A stretch of 64,000 nt of DNA from Closterium sp. Naga37s-1. Lineage: Eukaryota; Streptophyta; Zygnematophyceae; Desmidiales; Closteriaceae. The notes beneath the pieces are model-generated. The model did no database searches. It saw nothing but the letters and a program-made list of their open reading frames with translations, and was not told where the DNA came from. The stretch's first letter is position 1; each line of letters opens with the position of its first letter. The stretch lies in assembly GCA_947471745.1 (NCBI GenBank), contig CANJKZ010000922.1, forward strand, positions 924,501-988,500. Reading direction: 5' to 3'. Made by a program: the position numbers and the translations under genes. This document shows positions 33,704-45,389 of the stretch, one piece after another.

Positions 33704-36403
33704 GTCCCTCTCACCCACTCTCATACGCTCTCATTCCCTCTCACCCACTCTCATACGCTCTCATTCCCTCTCACCCACTCTCATACGCTCTCATTCCCTC
33801 TCACCCACTCTCATACGCTCTCATTTCCTCTCACCCACTCTCATACACTCTCATCCCCTCTCACCCACTCTCATACGCTCTCATTCCCTCTCACCCACTC
33901 TCATACGCTCTCATTCCCTCTCACCCACTCTCATACGTTCTCATTCCCTCTCACCCACTCTCTTACGCTCTCATTCCCTCTCACCCACTCTCATACGCTC
34001 TCATTCCCTCTCACCCACTCTCTTACGCTCTCATTCCCTCTCACCCACTCTCATACGCTCTCATTCCCTCTCACCCACTCTCATACGCTCTCATTCCCTC
34101 TCACCCACTCTCATACGCTCTCATTCCCTCTCACCCACTCTCATACGCTCTCATTCCCTCTCACCCACTCTCATACGCTCTCATTCCCTCTCACCCACTC
34201 TCATACGCTCTCATTCCCTCTCACCCACTCTCATACGCTCTCATTCCCTCTCACCCACTCTCATACGCTCTCATTCCCTCTCACCCACTCTCATACGCTC
34301 TCATTCCCTCTCACCCACTCTCATACGCTCTCATTCCCTCTCACCCACTCTCATACGCTCTCATTCCCTCTCACCCACTCTCATACGCTCTCATTCCCTC
34401 TCACCCACTCTCATACGCTCTCATTCCCTCTCACCCACTCTTATACGCTCTCATTTTCTCTCACCCACTCTCATACGCTCTCATTCCCTCTCACCCACTC
34501 TCATACGCTCTCATTCCCTCTCACCCATTCTCATACGCTCTCATTCCCTCTCACCCACTCTCATACGCTCTCATTCCCTCTCACCCACTCTCATACGCTC
34601 TCATTCCCTCTCACCCACTCTCATACGCTCTCATTCCCTCTCACCCACTCTCATACGCTCTCATTCCCTCTCACCCACTCTCATACGCTCTCATTCCCTC
34701 TCACCCACTCTCATACGCTCTCATTCCCTCTCACCCACTCTCATACGCTCTCATTCCCTCTCACCCACTCTCATACGCTCTCATTCCCTCTCACCCACTC
34801 TCATACGCTCTCATTCCCTCTCACCCACTCTCATACGCTCTCATTCCCTCTCACCCATTCTCATACGCTCTCATTCCCTCTCACCCACTCATACGCTCTC
34901 ATTCCCTCTCACCCACTCTCATACGCTCTCATTCCCTCTCACCCACTCTCATACGCTCTCATTCCCTCTCACCCACTCGCATACGCACTCATTCCCTCTC
35001 ACCCACTCTCATACGCTCTCATTCCCTCTCACCCACTCTCATACGCTCTCATTCCCTCTCACCCACTCTCATACGCTCTCATTCCCTCTCACCCACTCTC
35101 TTACGCTCTCATTCCCTCTCACCCACTCTCATACGCTCTCATTCCCTCTCACCCACTCTCTTACGCTCTCATTCCCTCTCACCCACTCTCATACGCTCTC
35201 ATTCCCTCTCACCCACTCTCATACGCTCTCATTCCCTCTCACCCACTCTCATACGCTCTCATTCCCTCTCACCCACTCTCATACGCTCTCATTCCCTCTC
35301 ACCCACTCTCATACGCTCTCATTCCCTCTCACCCACTCTCATACGCTCTCATTCCCTCTCACCCACTCTCATACGCTCTCATTCCCTCTCACCCACTCTC
35401 ATACGCTCTCATTCCCTCTCACCCACTCTCATACGCTCTCATTCCCTCTCACCCACTCTTATACGCTCTCATTTTCTCTCACCCACTCTCATACGCTCTC
35501 ATTCCCTCTCACCCACTCTCATACGCTCTCATTCCCTCTCACCCATTCTCATACGCTCTCATTCCCTCTCACCCACTCTCATACGCTCTCATTCCCTCTC
35601 ACCCACTCTCATACGCTCTCATTCCCTCTCACCCACTCTCATACGCTCTCATTCCCTCTCACCCACTCTCATACGCTCTCATTCCCTCTCACCCACTCTC
35701 ATACGCTCTCATTCCCTCTCACCCACTCTCATACGCTCTCATTCCCTCTCACCCACTCTCATACGCTCTCATTCCCTCTCACCCACTCTCATACGCTCTC
35801 ATTCCCTCTCACCCACTCTCATACGCTCTCATTCCCTCTCACCCACTCTCATACGCTCTCATTCCCTCTCACCCACTCTCATACGCTCTCATTCCCTCTC
35901 ACCCACTCATACGCTCTCATTCCCTCTCACCCACTCTCATACGCTCTCATTCCCTCTCACCCACTCTCATACGCTCTCATTCCCTCTCACCCACTCTCAT
36001 ACGCTCTCATTCCCTCTCACCCACTCTCATACGCTCTCATTCCCTCTCACCCACTCTCATACGCTCTCATTCCCTCTCACCCACTCTCATACGCTCTCAT
36101 TCCCTCTCACCCACTCTCTTACGCTCTCATTCCCTCTCACCCACTCTCATACGCTCTCATTCCCTCTCACCCACTCTCTTACGCTCTCATTCCCTCTCAC
36201 CCACTCTCATACGCTCTCATTCCCTCTCAACCACTCTCATACGCTCTCATTCCCTCTCACCCACTCTCATACGCTCTCATTCCCTCTCACCCACTCTCAT
36301 ACACTCTCATTCCCTCTCACCCACTCTCATACGCTCTCATTCCCTCTCACCCACTCTCATACGCTCTCATTCCCTCTAACCCACTCTCATACACTCTCAT
36401 CCC
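33704..36403 (+). repeat. 30-bp satellite array, segment 1
   Basis: Tandem 30-bp units built from three decamers: CTCTCATACG, then CTCTCATTCC, then CTCTCACCCA. About 90 units, with point variants (CTCTCTTACG, CCCATTCTC, TTTCTCTC) and 2-bp losses near 34890 and 35907. The top strand is half C and nearly G-free (one G per unit). Open frames of 896 and 981 codons here are artefacts because 30 is a multiple of three and no frame contains a stop. Confidence 0.97.
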
Positions 36404-36472
36404 CTTTCTTTTATGCTACCTCTTGCCTGACTACTCTCTAGTCCACATTTGTTACGTTGAATCCCCTCTCCG
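36404..36472 (+). repeat. Satellite-associated spacer, copy 2 (truncated)
   Basis: Begins mid-spacer at TTTCTTTTATGCTACC and ends TCTCCGTCC; lacks the GC-rich first half seen in copies 1 and 3. Confidence 0.8.
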
Positions 36473-37513
36473 TCCCTCTCACCCACTCTCATACGCTCTC
36501 ATTCCCTCTCACCCACTCTCATACGCTCTCATTTTCTCTCACCCACTCTCTTATGCTCTCATTCCCTCTCACCCACTCTCACACGCTCTCATTCCCTCTC
36601 ACCCACTCTCATACGCTCTCATTCCCTCTCACCCACTCTCATACGCTCTCATTCCCTCTCACCCACTCTCATACGCTCTCATTCCCTCTCACCCACTCTC
36701 ATACGCTCTCATTCCCTCTCACCCACTCTCATACGCTCTCATTCCCTCTCACCCACTCTCATACGCTCTCATTCCCTCTCACCCACTCTCATACGCTCTC
36801 ATTCCCTCTCACCCACTCTCATACGCTCTCATTCCCTCTCACCCACTCATACGCTCTCATTCCCTCTCACCCACTCTCATACGCTCTCATTCCCTCTCAC
36901 CCACTCTCATACGCTCTCATTCCCTCTCACCCACTCTCATACGCTCTCATTCCCTCTCACCCACTCTCATACACTCTCATTCCCTCTCACCCACTCTCAT
37001 ACGCTCTCATTCCCTCTCACCCACTCTCATACGCTCTCATTTTCTCTCACCCACTCTCTTACGCTCTCATTCCCTCTCACCCACTCTCATACGCTCTCAT
37101 TCCCTCTCACCCACTCTCATACGCTCTCATTCCCTCTCACCCACTCTCATACACTCTCATCCCCTCTCACCCACTCTCATACGCTCTCATTCCCTCTCAC
37201 CCACTCTCATACGCTCTCATTCTCTCTCACCCACTCTCATACGTTCTCATTCCCTCTCACCCACTCTCTTACGCTCTCATTCCCTCTCACCCACTCTCAT
37301 ACGCTCTCATTCCCTCTCACCCACTCTCTTACGCTCTCATTCTCTCTCACCCACTCTCATACGCTCTCATTCCCTCTCACCCATTCTCATACGCTCTCAT
37401 TCCCTCTCACCCACTCTCATACGCTCTCGTTCCCTCTCACCCACTCTCGTACGCTCTCATTCCCTCTCACCCACTCTCATACGCTCTCATTCCCTCTCAC
37501 CCACTCTCATACG
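36473..37513 (+). repeat. 30-bp satellite array, segment 2
   Basis: Same unit as segment 1; ends in ATACG (37509-37513), the target site duplicated by element E. Two overlapping open frames of 388 and 368 codons are artefacts. Confidence 0.97.
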
Positions 37514-38332
37514 TGTTGGTGCAACCCTACGGTTTGCACTCGGCTTGTTGTCCGTGTGCGTGAATGTGTGTGTGTATGGAATGGTATGAGGGCATGGGAT
37601 AATATATATTTCATGCTTATAATTGTGTGTGAATGTTGAGTCATGATGTCGAGTGTGTGTGTCGAGTCAATAGCGAGTTATCGCTAGACGCGTGTTACGC
37701 GGTCGTTTGTGTCTCGCGCGCGGTTTCTATTTTGTCGTGCGCGGTTTCTATTTTGTCCTGTGTCGAACGTTCGGCGTGTCGCAGGTGTGTGCAGCAGACC
37801 CATCAAGAACTCAAGGATGAGTTTGTGATGAAGAGCCCGAGCCTTGGTGTCAAGCCTCAAGTGATTTCGAAGCTTGCCAAAAGGGTACACCTCAAGATAT
37901 TGAAGATAGTTACATTACTTTGTGTAGTGTAACATTTCACTTGGTGTAGGCCCTAGTGAAGGGTAGTTTCGAGACCCTTCGTGGTTGGGGACAGTGTGGC
38001 ACTGTTCCACATCACTGTACCTCGGCTCTTGGGGTTTGTAGGAGCTGGGAGTCATTCCCAACTCGTAACTCTTCCTATCTTGTGTTCTAAGACTATAGTG
38101 GCTGCCATAGTACCGTTCGTTCAAACCGACGCTGTGTCGTCAATTCTTTATCAAATCGTGCAATCTAAATTGCTTATTGTAGGCGACGTCAAGACGCTCC
38201 AGATCCAATTTGAATCAAGTCATTTGCAGCTGTGAGCAGAACGCTATCAACGTTTGAAGCCGCTGTGCAGAAATCCGTCTGTGCACTCTATCTTTCGTTT
38301 TAGGCACATTCAAGGCTATTGTGACTATAACA
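37514..38332 (+). repeat. Element E 5' LTR
   Basis: 819 bp, TGTTGGTGCAACC to GACTATAACA. It contains a short direct duplication (GCGCGGTTTCTATTTTGTC twice, about 37720-37760). No protein is expected from its small frames. Confidence 0.95.
37601..37611 (+). promoter_or_regulatory. Candidate TATA box in E 5' LTR
   Basis: AATATATATTT about 90 bases into the LTR, repeated at 43257-43267 in the 3' LTR. Plausible Pol II promoter element by position and composition only. Confidence 0.4.
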
Positions 38333-38334
38333 AG

Positions 38335-38347
38335 TGGTATCAGAGCC
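38335..38347 (+). other. Element E primer-binding site
   Basis: TGGTATCAGAGCC two bases after the 5' LTR; initiator-Met tRNA type. Confidence 0.92.
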
Positions 38348-38366
38348 CCTTGGAGCAGTTTCGACA

Positions 38367-41300
38367 ATGGATGGACCTGAGGAAAGGGGTGGCAGAGTTG
38401 CTGGTGGCAGTGGAGAAGCTCAAGCTCAAGGCCAACCCCGTGATTCAGCCATGGCGCCCATGCAACCAAGTCTTGGCCCACCTAGGGATGAGCCTAGGGT
38501 GTTTGGGCTTGACAAGTTCAACGGTGACAACTTTGCTGAATGGTCCTTCAAGATGGAGAACATCTTTGACCACTATGACCTGCTGGAGGTGATGGAAGGA
38601 ACGGAGAAGCGCCCCGAGAACGACCCGGAGAAGAGCCCGTGGGTGCGGAAGAGCGCACAAGGCTATCTCCTACTTGGGCAAGCGTTGGGGAGCAGCCAGA
38701 TCCGTCACATCAAACCATTCCAGCGTGAACCAGAGAAGGGACCAAATGCATGGGCTGCTCTCAAGGGTGTACATGCTCCTGCAACAGCGGCGGTAGCGGT
38801 GGTGTTGGAACGGCAAATGGCGGCACTACGAATTGAAGAAGACGAAGCGGTTGAAGAAGGGGTGCAGAAATTCTTCGACTTGTTGACGCGGCTTGAGGGA
38901 GCTGATTTGAACTACAGTGAGCTCCAAAAGAAGACCAAGTTGCTGGCCTTACTCCCAGAGTCATGGTCCTCTCTCATCATCAACCTCAATCGTGACTTGC
39001 CCCACCTCTCGCTCGAAGACGTGAAGCGAGCGATCCTTCAAGAGGATTTCCGTCGCCGTGAGTTGGCGAGTGCGGATGGCGCCGGGGCAGCAAGCATCGG
39101 CCGTGGATATGGCCGTGGAAAGGGCAGAGGACGAGGAGGAGGAAGTTTTGGAGGCAGCAACTTCAACGGAGGCCGCGGGAGTAGCGGATACGGCAATGAC
39201 AACAAGAACAACGGACGCGGTCGCGGACGGTTCGACGGCGAGTGTCATTTTTGCCACAAGAGCGGACACATGTGGCGCGATTGCTACAAACTCCCTGATG
39301 GATGGACTCCTGCTCAAGGCCAAGAGGGTAGAGGAGCAGGAGGAGGGAGAGGAAGAGGCCGTGGAGGCCGTGGCGGTCGCGGAGGTGGTGCTGCAAGTAT
39401 GAAGAGTGCCGGCAACGAGAGCGAGTCGAGGGACGATCGCTTCCCGGGTCAATTCTTCTTCGTGTCCACGCAAGCACCGGCTGGTCCAGAGAATGACGAA
39501 AGCTTTGAGGAGCCAGCAGCTGTGGGGAAGGTCACCCTACACTCCCTGGACTATTGGGTGATCGATAGCGGCGCTACCTATAGCATGACACCTCGTGCGG
39601 ACTTGCTCACCGAACTTGAGCCGTCACCGGTGAAGCATGTGACATCGGCTTTGGGGCAGCGAGCAGAGGTGAAAGGCATGGGCAAGGCCATGTTCAAGGG
39701 TGCTGATGGGAAGATGGTGGGCCTCAAGAACGTGCTTTGGGTGCCCAACCTTGCTGCCAACCTGATTTCCGTGCGGCGGTTGCAAAAGGCCGGCATGGAC
39801 ACGAGCTCGAAGGGAGCTAAGACCTACACCGCGAGGCTTGGCGAGCGGATTCTTTGGGACCTTCACGAGGATAGGGATGTCTACAACGAGATGTGGCAAA
39901 TCCCTATGGTCCCCATGCCTAAGGAGAGGCAAGTGGCAGCAAGCATCAGCACCAAGGGTGAAGCGGTTGGTAGCGGCGATGGCGCGAACGGTCGCGCTAA
40001 GGAGATAAAGTCCAAGAAGTGCAATCTTGGAGGGACCAGCAAGCTCGGTGAACATGAGGAGAGTGGTGCAGCAGCTCAGAAGCAGCACAAGGGTGAGGAG
40101 AACCCCAAGGCAGCAGTGGAGGAGGAGTACGGAGAGAACATGTGGGGCACTATTGCGAGTGCGGCATTCTCCAATCCGACTTCGGCCACGGGGGAGTGTG
40201 ATTGGCTCACCTTGCATCGGCGAATGGGGCATGTGGCCCTGCCCATCTTGCAGCAGCTAGTGAAGAATGAGATGGTTGCTGGCATACGTGTGAAGGGGGA
40301 GCCCGATGAGGTACTTGGCTGCCCGACGTGCATGCAAGCCAAGTTCACCCGTTTCCCGTTCTCTAGTTCGGAGGCAACGGCTAAGGCACCACTTGATGAG
40401 GTGGTGATGGACGTGGTGGGCCCCCTGAAGTTTGGAGCTGCTGGAGCTGAGTACTTTCTCACCATTGTGGACGTCTACACTCGCATGACTTGGGTGTACG
40501 TGCTGTCCAAGAAGAGTGACGTGGCTGAAACGGTGAAGACCGATTGGTTGCCGATGGTGGAGCGGCAACAAGACCGGCTAGTGAAGGCAATCCGCACCGA
40601 TCGAGGGGGAGAGTTCTTGAGCAAGGAGTTTGGATTGTGGCTGAAGAAGAATGGCATAAGGCACTCCCTTACCATGCCATACTCCCCTGCAATGAACGGC
40701 ATCGCCGAGCGAGCGAACCGGACAATCACGGAGACGGCGCGCGGGTTGCTCAATGAAGCCGGGCTACCCGAATATTTCTGGCCTGATGCGGTGCGGAGTG
40801 CATGTGTGGCCAAGAACAGAGCTTTGACTCATGTGGGAGCAGACAAATGGGTGCCCTATGTGGAGTGGATTGGAAGGAAGCCAAAGGTGGATATGCTTCG
40901 GGTGTTCGGGTGCATGTGCATGGCGCTCGTGCCTAAGCATCTTCGGCACAACAAGCTCGGTGCCAAGGCGATATGGGCTGTGCACTTGGGCATGGCTCAA
41001 AACAGCAAGGGGTGGCTTCTTTGGGACCCATTCACCAAGAAATTCTTGGTGAGCAGGGACTGCAAATTCATGGAGAATCTGATGTACAAGGATTGGAAGG
41101 CGGAGAATGAGGCGAAGATAGGCGTGCGGTTGGGGTTCGTGAAGAGTTCCGGTTTGGAGCATGTGGAGCTGCCCTTGGAGCTGAGCAGCACCACCACAAG
41201 GCAATCTTCCCTTGTGAATGGGGGAGAGGAGGCCAAGGATGCAGAGGAAGAAGAGGAGGAGGTTCAGCAAGTGAGCGAGCGTGCACCGACACTTCCTTCT

Positions 41301-43130
41301 CGCACTACGAGTGCTCCACGGATCCGAGTCACCCCGCAGCAACGCCAAGGCCTTCATGTCCCTGCAGCTGAGGAAGAAGGAAGGGGCAAAAGGAGAATCC
41401 AAGCCCCAAATAGGCTGACCTATGAGGCACTGGGAAAGCCAGCCAAGTCAGCCTTGGCCGGAGCGGCACTTATAGTTGGAGAAGACGAGGAGAGTGACTA
41501 CGAGGAGTGTGCCTTCGCGTTCTTCTCTCCGGTGGAGATGCCGGGGGAACCAGCAACTCTCAAGGAGGCCTTGGAGAGTAGTGATGCTGAGGAGTGGAAG
41601 AATGCAATGGAGAGTGAGCTGAAGAGCATTGAGGAGAACGGCACATGGGAATTGGTGGAGCTACCGGAGGGGCGTAAGGCGATTACGTCCAAGTGGCTCT
41701 TCAAGATCAAGTCCGACGCCGACGGCAAGATCGAGCGCTACAAGTCTAGGCTTGTGGCGAAGGGGTACCAGCAGAAGGAGAAGGTGGACTATAAGGAGTT
41801 GTTTGCTCCTGTGGTGAAGCCGACGACGCTGCGAACCCTACTCGCGGGAGCTGCCATCAAAGGATGGGTGGTGAAACAAATGGATGTCACAACGGCATTC
41901 CTCAATGGCGTCCTTGAGGAAGAGATTTTCGTGGCGCAGCCAGAGGGGTTTGATGATGGTAGTGGCAGAGTTTTGAGGCTGAAGAAGGCCCTTTATGGAC
42001 TGAAGCAGGCCCCTAGGCAGTGGTACTTGAAGCTGCGAGGAGTTTTGGAGGAGATCGGCTTCACTCCCTCAACGGCCGATCACTCATTGTTCATGCTTGG
42101 CGAGGGGGAGCAGAGGAGCTTCATGGTGGTTTATGTGGATGACATCCTCATTTTCTCACCCTCTTCTGACCTTGTGAAGGAGGTGATGCTGAAGCTTCAA
42201 GACAAGTTCAAGTGCAAGGCCCTTGGTGACGTGAGCTTCTACCTTGGGCTCCACATCGAACGAGATGTGGAGAAGCGGTGCATGCGGGTGCATCAACGAA
42301 AGTACCTGGAGGCATTGGCTGCCAACTTTGGGCAGAGTGAAGGCCATGTGGCTACACCCTTTCCCTCTGGGTTCAAGTGTGTGAAGGGACCAGAGGAGGA
42401 GAGCGTTGGTGAAGAGGAGAGGCGCCGATTTCACTCGTTGGTGGGCAGCCTCATGTATGCGGCGGTAAACACCCGACCGGACGTCGCGTTTGCTACCGGG
42501 CAGCTGGCTAGGGTTGTGCAATGCCCTAATGAGGAGCAGGTAGCAGCTGGAATGAGGGTGGCCAAGTATCTTGGCCAAACACCGACCGTTGGGCTGCAAT
42601 ACTCGGCGGCGGCACAAAGGCGCCAAAAGGGCGCGGATGGTGTTGAACCCGGGCGTTTGTTCCTCACCGCCTACTCGGATGCTTCATATGCATCAGAACC
42701 AGAGGACATGACAAGTGTGGGAGGCTTCATATGCTGTGTTGGTGGAGGCCCAACTGCTTGGGAGAGCAAGAAGCAGGTTGACCAAGCTTTGAGCTCGGTG
42801 GAGTCCGAGTACATGGCACTCTTCCGTGCCGTACGGAAGATTGTGTGGCAGCAGCGTTTGTTGGCTGAATTGGGGGAGGAGAAGCAAGGACCTACCCCAC
42901 TGTACTGTGACAGCCAGGGTGCCATTGCTCTTGCTAAGAACCCTGTGTTGCATGGACTCACGAAGCACATAAGAGTGAAGTGGCATTGGACGAGGAGCAT
43001 GGTAACCGCGGGTGAAGTTGAGTTGCGCTACGTGAAGACCACGGGGCAGCCAGCTGACATGATGACCAAGAGGCTCGTGGAGCAGCAGCATTGGAAGTGT
43101 TGCAAGCTGGCTGGGATGGCTCTGAACTGA
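38367..43130 (+). CDS. Element E Gag-Pol polyprotein
   Basis: 1587 residues. The ATG at 38367 (MDGPEERGG) is the first in frame after the primer site. Gag includes 'FNGDNFAEWSFKMENIF' and a Gly/Arg-rich tail, then CCHC knuckle CHFCHKSGHMWRDC (residues 293-306). Protease Asp400 lies in WVIDSGATYSM. The HHCC finger is His617, His622, Cys652, Cys655. The integrase triad is Asp682, Asp745 and Glu781, the last two separated by 35 residues as usual. RT has YVDD at 1256-1259 and 'YGLKQAPRQWY'; RNase H has SDASYASE, SSVESEYMAL and CDSQGAIALAKNP, ending near 'QPADMMTKRL'. No stop or frameshift interrupts it and every catalytic residue checked is present. Expected products are particle protein, protease, integrase and RT-RNase H, acting in cytoplasmic particles and then the nucleus. 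The normal length for a copia polyprotein is 1300-1600. Confidence 0.97.
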   Translation: MDGPEERGGRVAGGSGEAQAQGQPRDSAMAPMQPSLGPPRDEPRVFGLDKFNGDNFAEWSFKMENIFDHYDLLEVMEGTEKRPENDPEKSPWVRKSAQGYLLLGQALGSSQIRHIKPFQREPEKGPNAWAALKGVHAPATAAVAVVLERQMAALRIEEDEAVEEGVQKFFDLLTRLEGADLNYSELQKKTKLLALLPESWSSLIINLNRDLPHLSLEDVKRAILQEDFRRRELASADGAGAASIGRGYGRGKGRGRGGGSFGGSNFNGGRGSSGYGNDNKNNGRGRGRFDGECHFCHKSGHMWRDCYKLPDGWTPAQGQEGRGAGGGRGRGRGGRGGRGGGAASMKSAGNESESRDDRFPGQFFFVSTQAPAGPENDESFEEPAAVGKVTLHSLDYWVIDSGATYSMTPRADLLTELEPSPVKHVTSALGQRAEVKGMGKAMFKGADGKMVGLKNVLWVPNLAANLISVRRLQKAGMDTSSKGAKTYTARLGERILWDLHEDRDVYNEMWQIPMVPMPKERQVAASISTKGEAVGSGDGANGRAKEIKSKKCNLGGTSKLGEHEESGAAAQKQHKGEENPKAAVEEEYGENMWGTIASAAFSNPTSATGECDWLTLHRRMGHVALPILQQLVKNEMVAGIRVKGEPDEVLGCPTCMQAKFTRFPFSSSEATAKAPLDEVVMDVVGPLKFGAAGAEYFLTIVDVYTRMTWVYVLSKKSDVAETVKTDWLPMVERQQDRLVKAIRTDRGGEFLSKEFGLWLKKNGIRHSLTMPYSPAMNGIAERANRTITETARGLLNEAGLPEYFWPDAVRSACVAKNRALTHVGADKWVPYVEWIGRKPKVDMLRVFGCMCMALVPKHLRHNKLGAKAIWAVHLGMAQNSKGWLLWDPFTKKFLVSRDCKFMENLMYKDWKAENEAKIGVRLGFVKSSGLEHVELPLELSSTTTRQSSLVNGGEEAKDAEEEEEEVQQVSERAPTLPSRTTSAPRIRVTPQQRQGLHVPAAEEEGRGKRRIQAPNRLTYEALGKPAKSALAGAALIVGEDEESDYEECAFAFFSPVEMPGEPATLKEALESSDAEEWKNAMESELKSIEENGTWELVELPEGRKAITSKWLFKIKSDADGKIERYKSRLVAKGYQQKEKVDYKELFAPVVKPTTLRTLLAGAAIKGWVVKQMDVTTAFLNGVLEEEIFVAQPEGFDDGSGRVLRLKKALYGLKQAPRQWYLKLRGVLEEIGFTPSTADHSLFMLGEGEQRSFMVVYVDDILIFSPSSDLVKEVMLKLQDKFKCKALGDVSFYLGLHIERDVEKRCMRVHQRKYLEALAANFGQSEGHVATPFPSGFKCVKGPEEESVGEEERRRFHSLVGSLMYAAVNTRPDVAFATGQLARVVQCPNEEQVAAGMRVAKYLGQTPTVGLQYSAAAQRRQKGADGVEPGRLFLTAYSDASYASEPEDMTSVGGFICCVGGGPTAWESKKQVDQALSSVESEYMALFRAVRKIVWQQRLLAELGEEKQGPTPLYCDSQGAIALAKNPVLHGLTKHIRVKWHWTRSMVTAGEVELRYVKTTGQPADMMTKRLVEQQHWKCCKLAGMALN

Positions 43131-43156
43131 GAGAGCAAGATCCTAAGGCCAACAAT

Positions 43157-43169
43157 CCGAGGGGGAGTT
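43157..43169 (+). other. Element E polypurine tract
   Basis: CCGAGGGGGAGTT immediately before the 3' LTR; plus-strand primer. Confidence 0.85.
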
Positions 43170-43988
43170 TGTTGGTGCAACCCTACGGTTTGCACTCGGC
43201 TTGTTGTCCGTGTGCGTGAATGTGTGTGTGTATGGAATGGTATGAGGGCATGGGATAATATATATTTCATGCTTATAATTGTGTGTGAATGTTGAGTCAT
43301 GATGTCGAGTGTGTGTGTCGAGTCAATAGCGAGTTATCGCTAGACGCGTGTTACGCGGTCGTTTGTGTCTCGCGCGCGGTTTCTATTTTGTCGTGCGCGG
43401 TTTCTATTTTGTCCTGTGTCGAACGTTCGGCGTGTCGCAGGTGTGTGCAGCAGACCCATCAAGAACTCAAGGATGAGTTTGTGATGAAGAGCCCGAGCCT
43501 TGGTGTCAAGCCTCAAGTGATTTCGAAGCTTGCCAAAAGGGTACACCTCAAGATATTGAAGATAGTTACATTACTTTGTGTAGTGTAACATTTCACTTGG
43601 TGTAGGCCCTAGTGAAGGGTAGTTTCGAGACCCTTCGTGGTTGGGGACAGTGTGGCACTGTTCCACATCACTGTACCTCGGCTCTTGGGGTTTGTAGGAG
43701 CTGGGAGTCATTCCCAACTCGTAACTCTTCCTATCTTGTGTTCTAAGACTATAGTGGCTGCCATAATACCGTTCGTTCAAACCGACGCTGTGTCGTCAAT
43801 TCTTTATGAAATCGTGCAATCTAAATTGCTTATTGTAGGCGACGTCAAGACGCTCCAGATCCAATTTGAATCAAGTCATTTGCAGATGTGAGCAGAACGC
43901 TATCAACGTTTGAAGCCGCTGTGCAGAAATCCGTCTGTGCACTCTATCTTTCGTTTTAGGCACATTCAAGGCTATTGTGACTATAACA
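43170..43988 (+). repeat. Element E 3' LTR
   Basis: 819 bp, same ends as the 5' LTR; followed by the ATACG duplication and resumed satellite. Confidence 0.95.
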
Positions 43989-45262
43989 ATACGCTCTCAT
44001 TCCCTCTCACCCACTCTCATACGCTCTCATTCCCTCTCACCCACTCTCATACGCTCTCATTCCCTCTCACCCACTCTCATACGCTCTCATTCCCTCTCAC
44101 CCACTCTCATACACTCTCATTCCCTCTCACCCACTCTCATACGCTCTCATTCCCTCTCACCCACTCTCATACGCTCTCATTCCCTCTCACCCACTCTCAT
44201 ACGCTCTCATTCCCTCTCACCCACTCTCATACGCTCTCATTCCCTCTCACCCACTCTCATACACTCTCATTCCCTCTCACCCACTCTCATACGCTCTCAT
44301 TCCCTCTCACCCACTCTCATACGCTCTCATTCCCTCTCACCCACTCTCATACGCTCTCATTCCCTCTCACCCACTCTCATACGCTCTCATTCCCTCTCAC
44401 CCACTCTCATACGCTCTCATTCCCTCTCACCCACTCTCATACGCTCTCATTCCCTCTCACCCACTCTCATACGCTCTCATTCCCTCTCACCCACTCTCAT
44501 ACGCTCTCATTCCCTCTCACCCACTCTCATACGCTCTCATTCCCTCTCACCCACTCTCATACGCTCTCATTCCCTCTCACCCACTCTCATACGCTCTCAT
44601 TCCCTCTCACCCACTCTCATACGCTCTCATTCCCTCTCACCCACTCTCTTACGCTCTCATTCCCTCTCACCCACTCTCATACGCTCTCATTCCCTCTCAC
44701 CCACTCTCATACGCTCTCATTCCCTCTCACCCACTCTCATACGCTCTCATTCCCTCTCACCCACTCTCATACGCTCTCATTCCCTCTCACCCACTCTCAT
44801 ACGCTCTCATTCCCTCTCACCCACTCTCATACGCTCTCATTCCCTCTCACCCACTCTCATACGCTCTCATTCCCTCTCACCCACTCTCATACGCTCTCAT
44901 TCCCTCTCACCCACTCTCATACGCTCTCATTTTCTCTCACCCACTCTCTTACGCTCTCATTCCCTCTCACCCACTCTCATACGCTCTCATTCCCTCTCAC
45001 CCATTCTCATACGCTCTCATTCCCTCTCACCCACTCTCATACGCTCTCATTCCCTCTCACCCACTCTCATACGCTCTCATTCCCTCTCACCCACTCTCAT
45101 ACGCTCTCATTCCCTCTCACCCACTCTCATACGCTCTCATTCCCTCTCACCCACTCTCATACGCTCTCATTCCCTCTCACCCACTCTCATACGCTCTCAT
45201 TCCCTCTCACCCACTCTCATACTCTCTCATACGCTCTCATCCACTCTCATCCACTCTCATTC
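43989..45262 (+). repeat. 30-bp satellite array, segment 3
   Basis: Resumes in phase with segment 2 after the E target duplication, then becomes irregular (CTCTCATACT, CTCTCATCCA) near 45220 before spacer copy 3. Confidence 0.97.
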
Positions 45263-45389
45263 CCTCGCATGCCGTGTCATCCCCGGCCAAAGCCGCGGCT
45301 TATGGCGAATAGCCACGCCTTTCTTTTATGCTACCTCGTGCCTGACTGCTCTCTAGTCCACATTTGTTACGTTGAATCCCCTCTCCGTG
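45263..45389 (+). repeat. Satellite-associated spacer, copy 3
   Basis: Full-length counterpart of 33578-33703, with a handful of differences (GCGAATAG for GCAAATTG, CTGCTCTC for CTACTCTC, CCGTGCC for CCGTCCC). Confidence 0.82.

Larger units (their letters stand above)
37514..43988 (+). mobile_element. Element E: intact, young Ty1/copia LTR retrotransposon in the satellite
   Basis: 6475 bp. LTRs of 819 bp each, perfect target duplication ATACG (37509-37513 and 43989-43993), primer site TGGTATCAGAGCC, one uninterrupted gag-pol and a polypurine tract. I find three substitutions between the LTRs: 38110/43766, 38152/43808 and 38230/43886. Protease, integrase, RT, RNase H order defines Ty1/copia. 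All parts needed for autonomous transposition are visible. Confidence 0.97.

Noticed and set aside
33496..36441. Open frames of 981 and 896 codons
   Set aside because: They lie wholly in the 30-bp satellite, which has no stop in any top-strand frame; two long frames overlap, and the encoded 10-residue periodicity only mirrors the DNA repeat.
33704..37513. CRISPR-like array
   Set aside because: Direct tandem units with no unique spacers between repeats, in a eukaryotic transposon-rich context.
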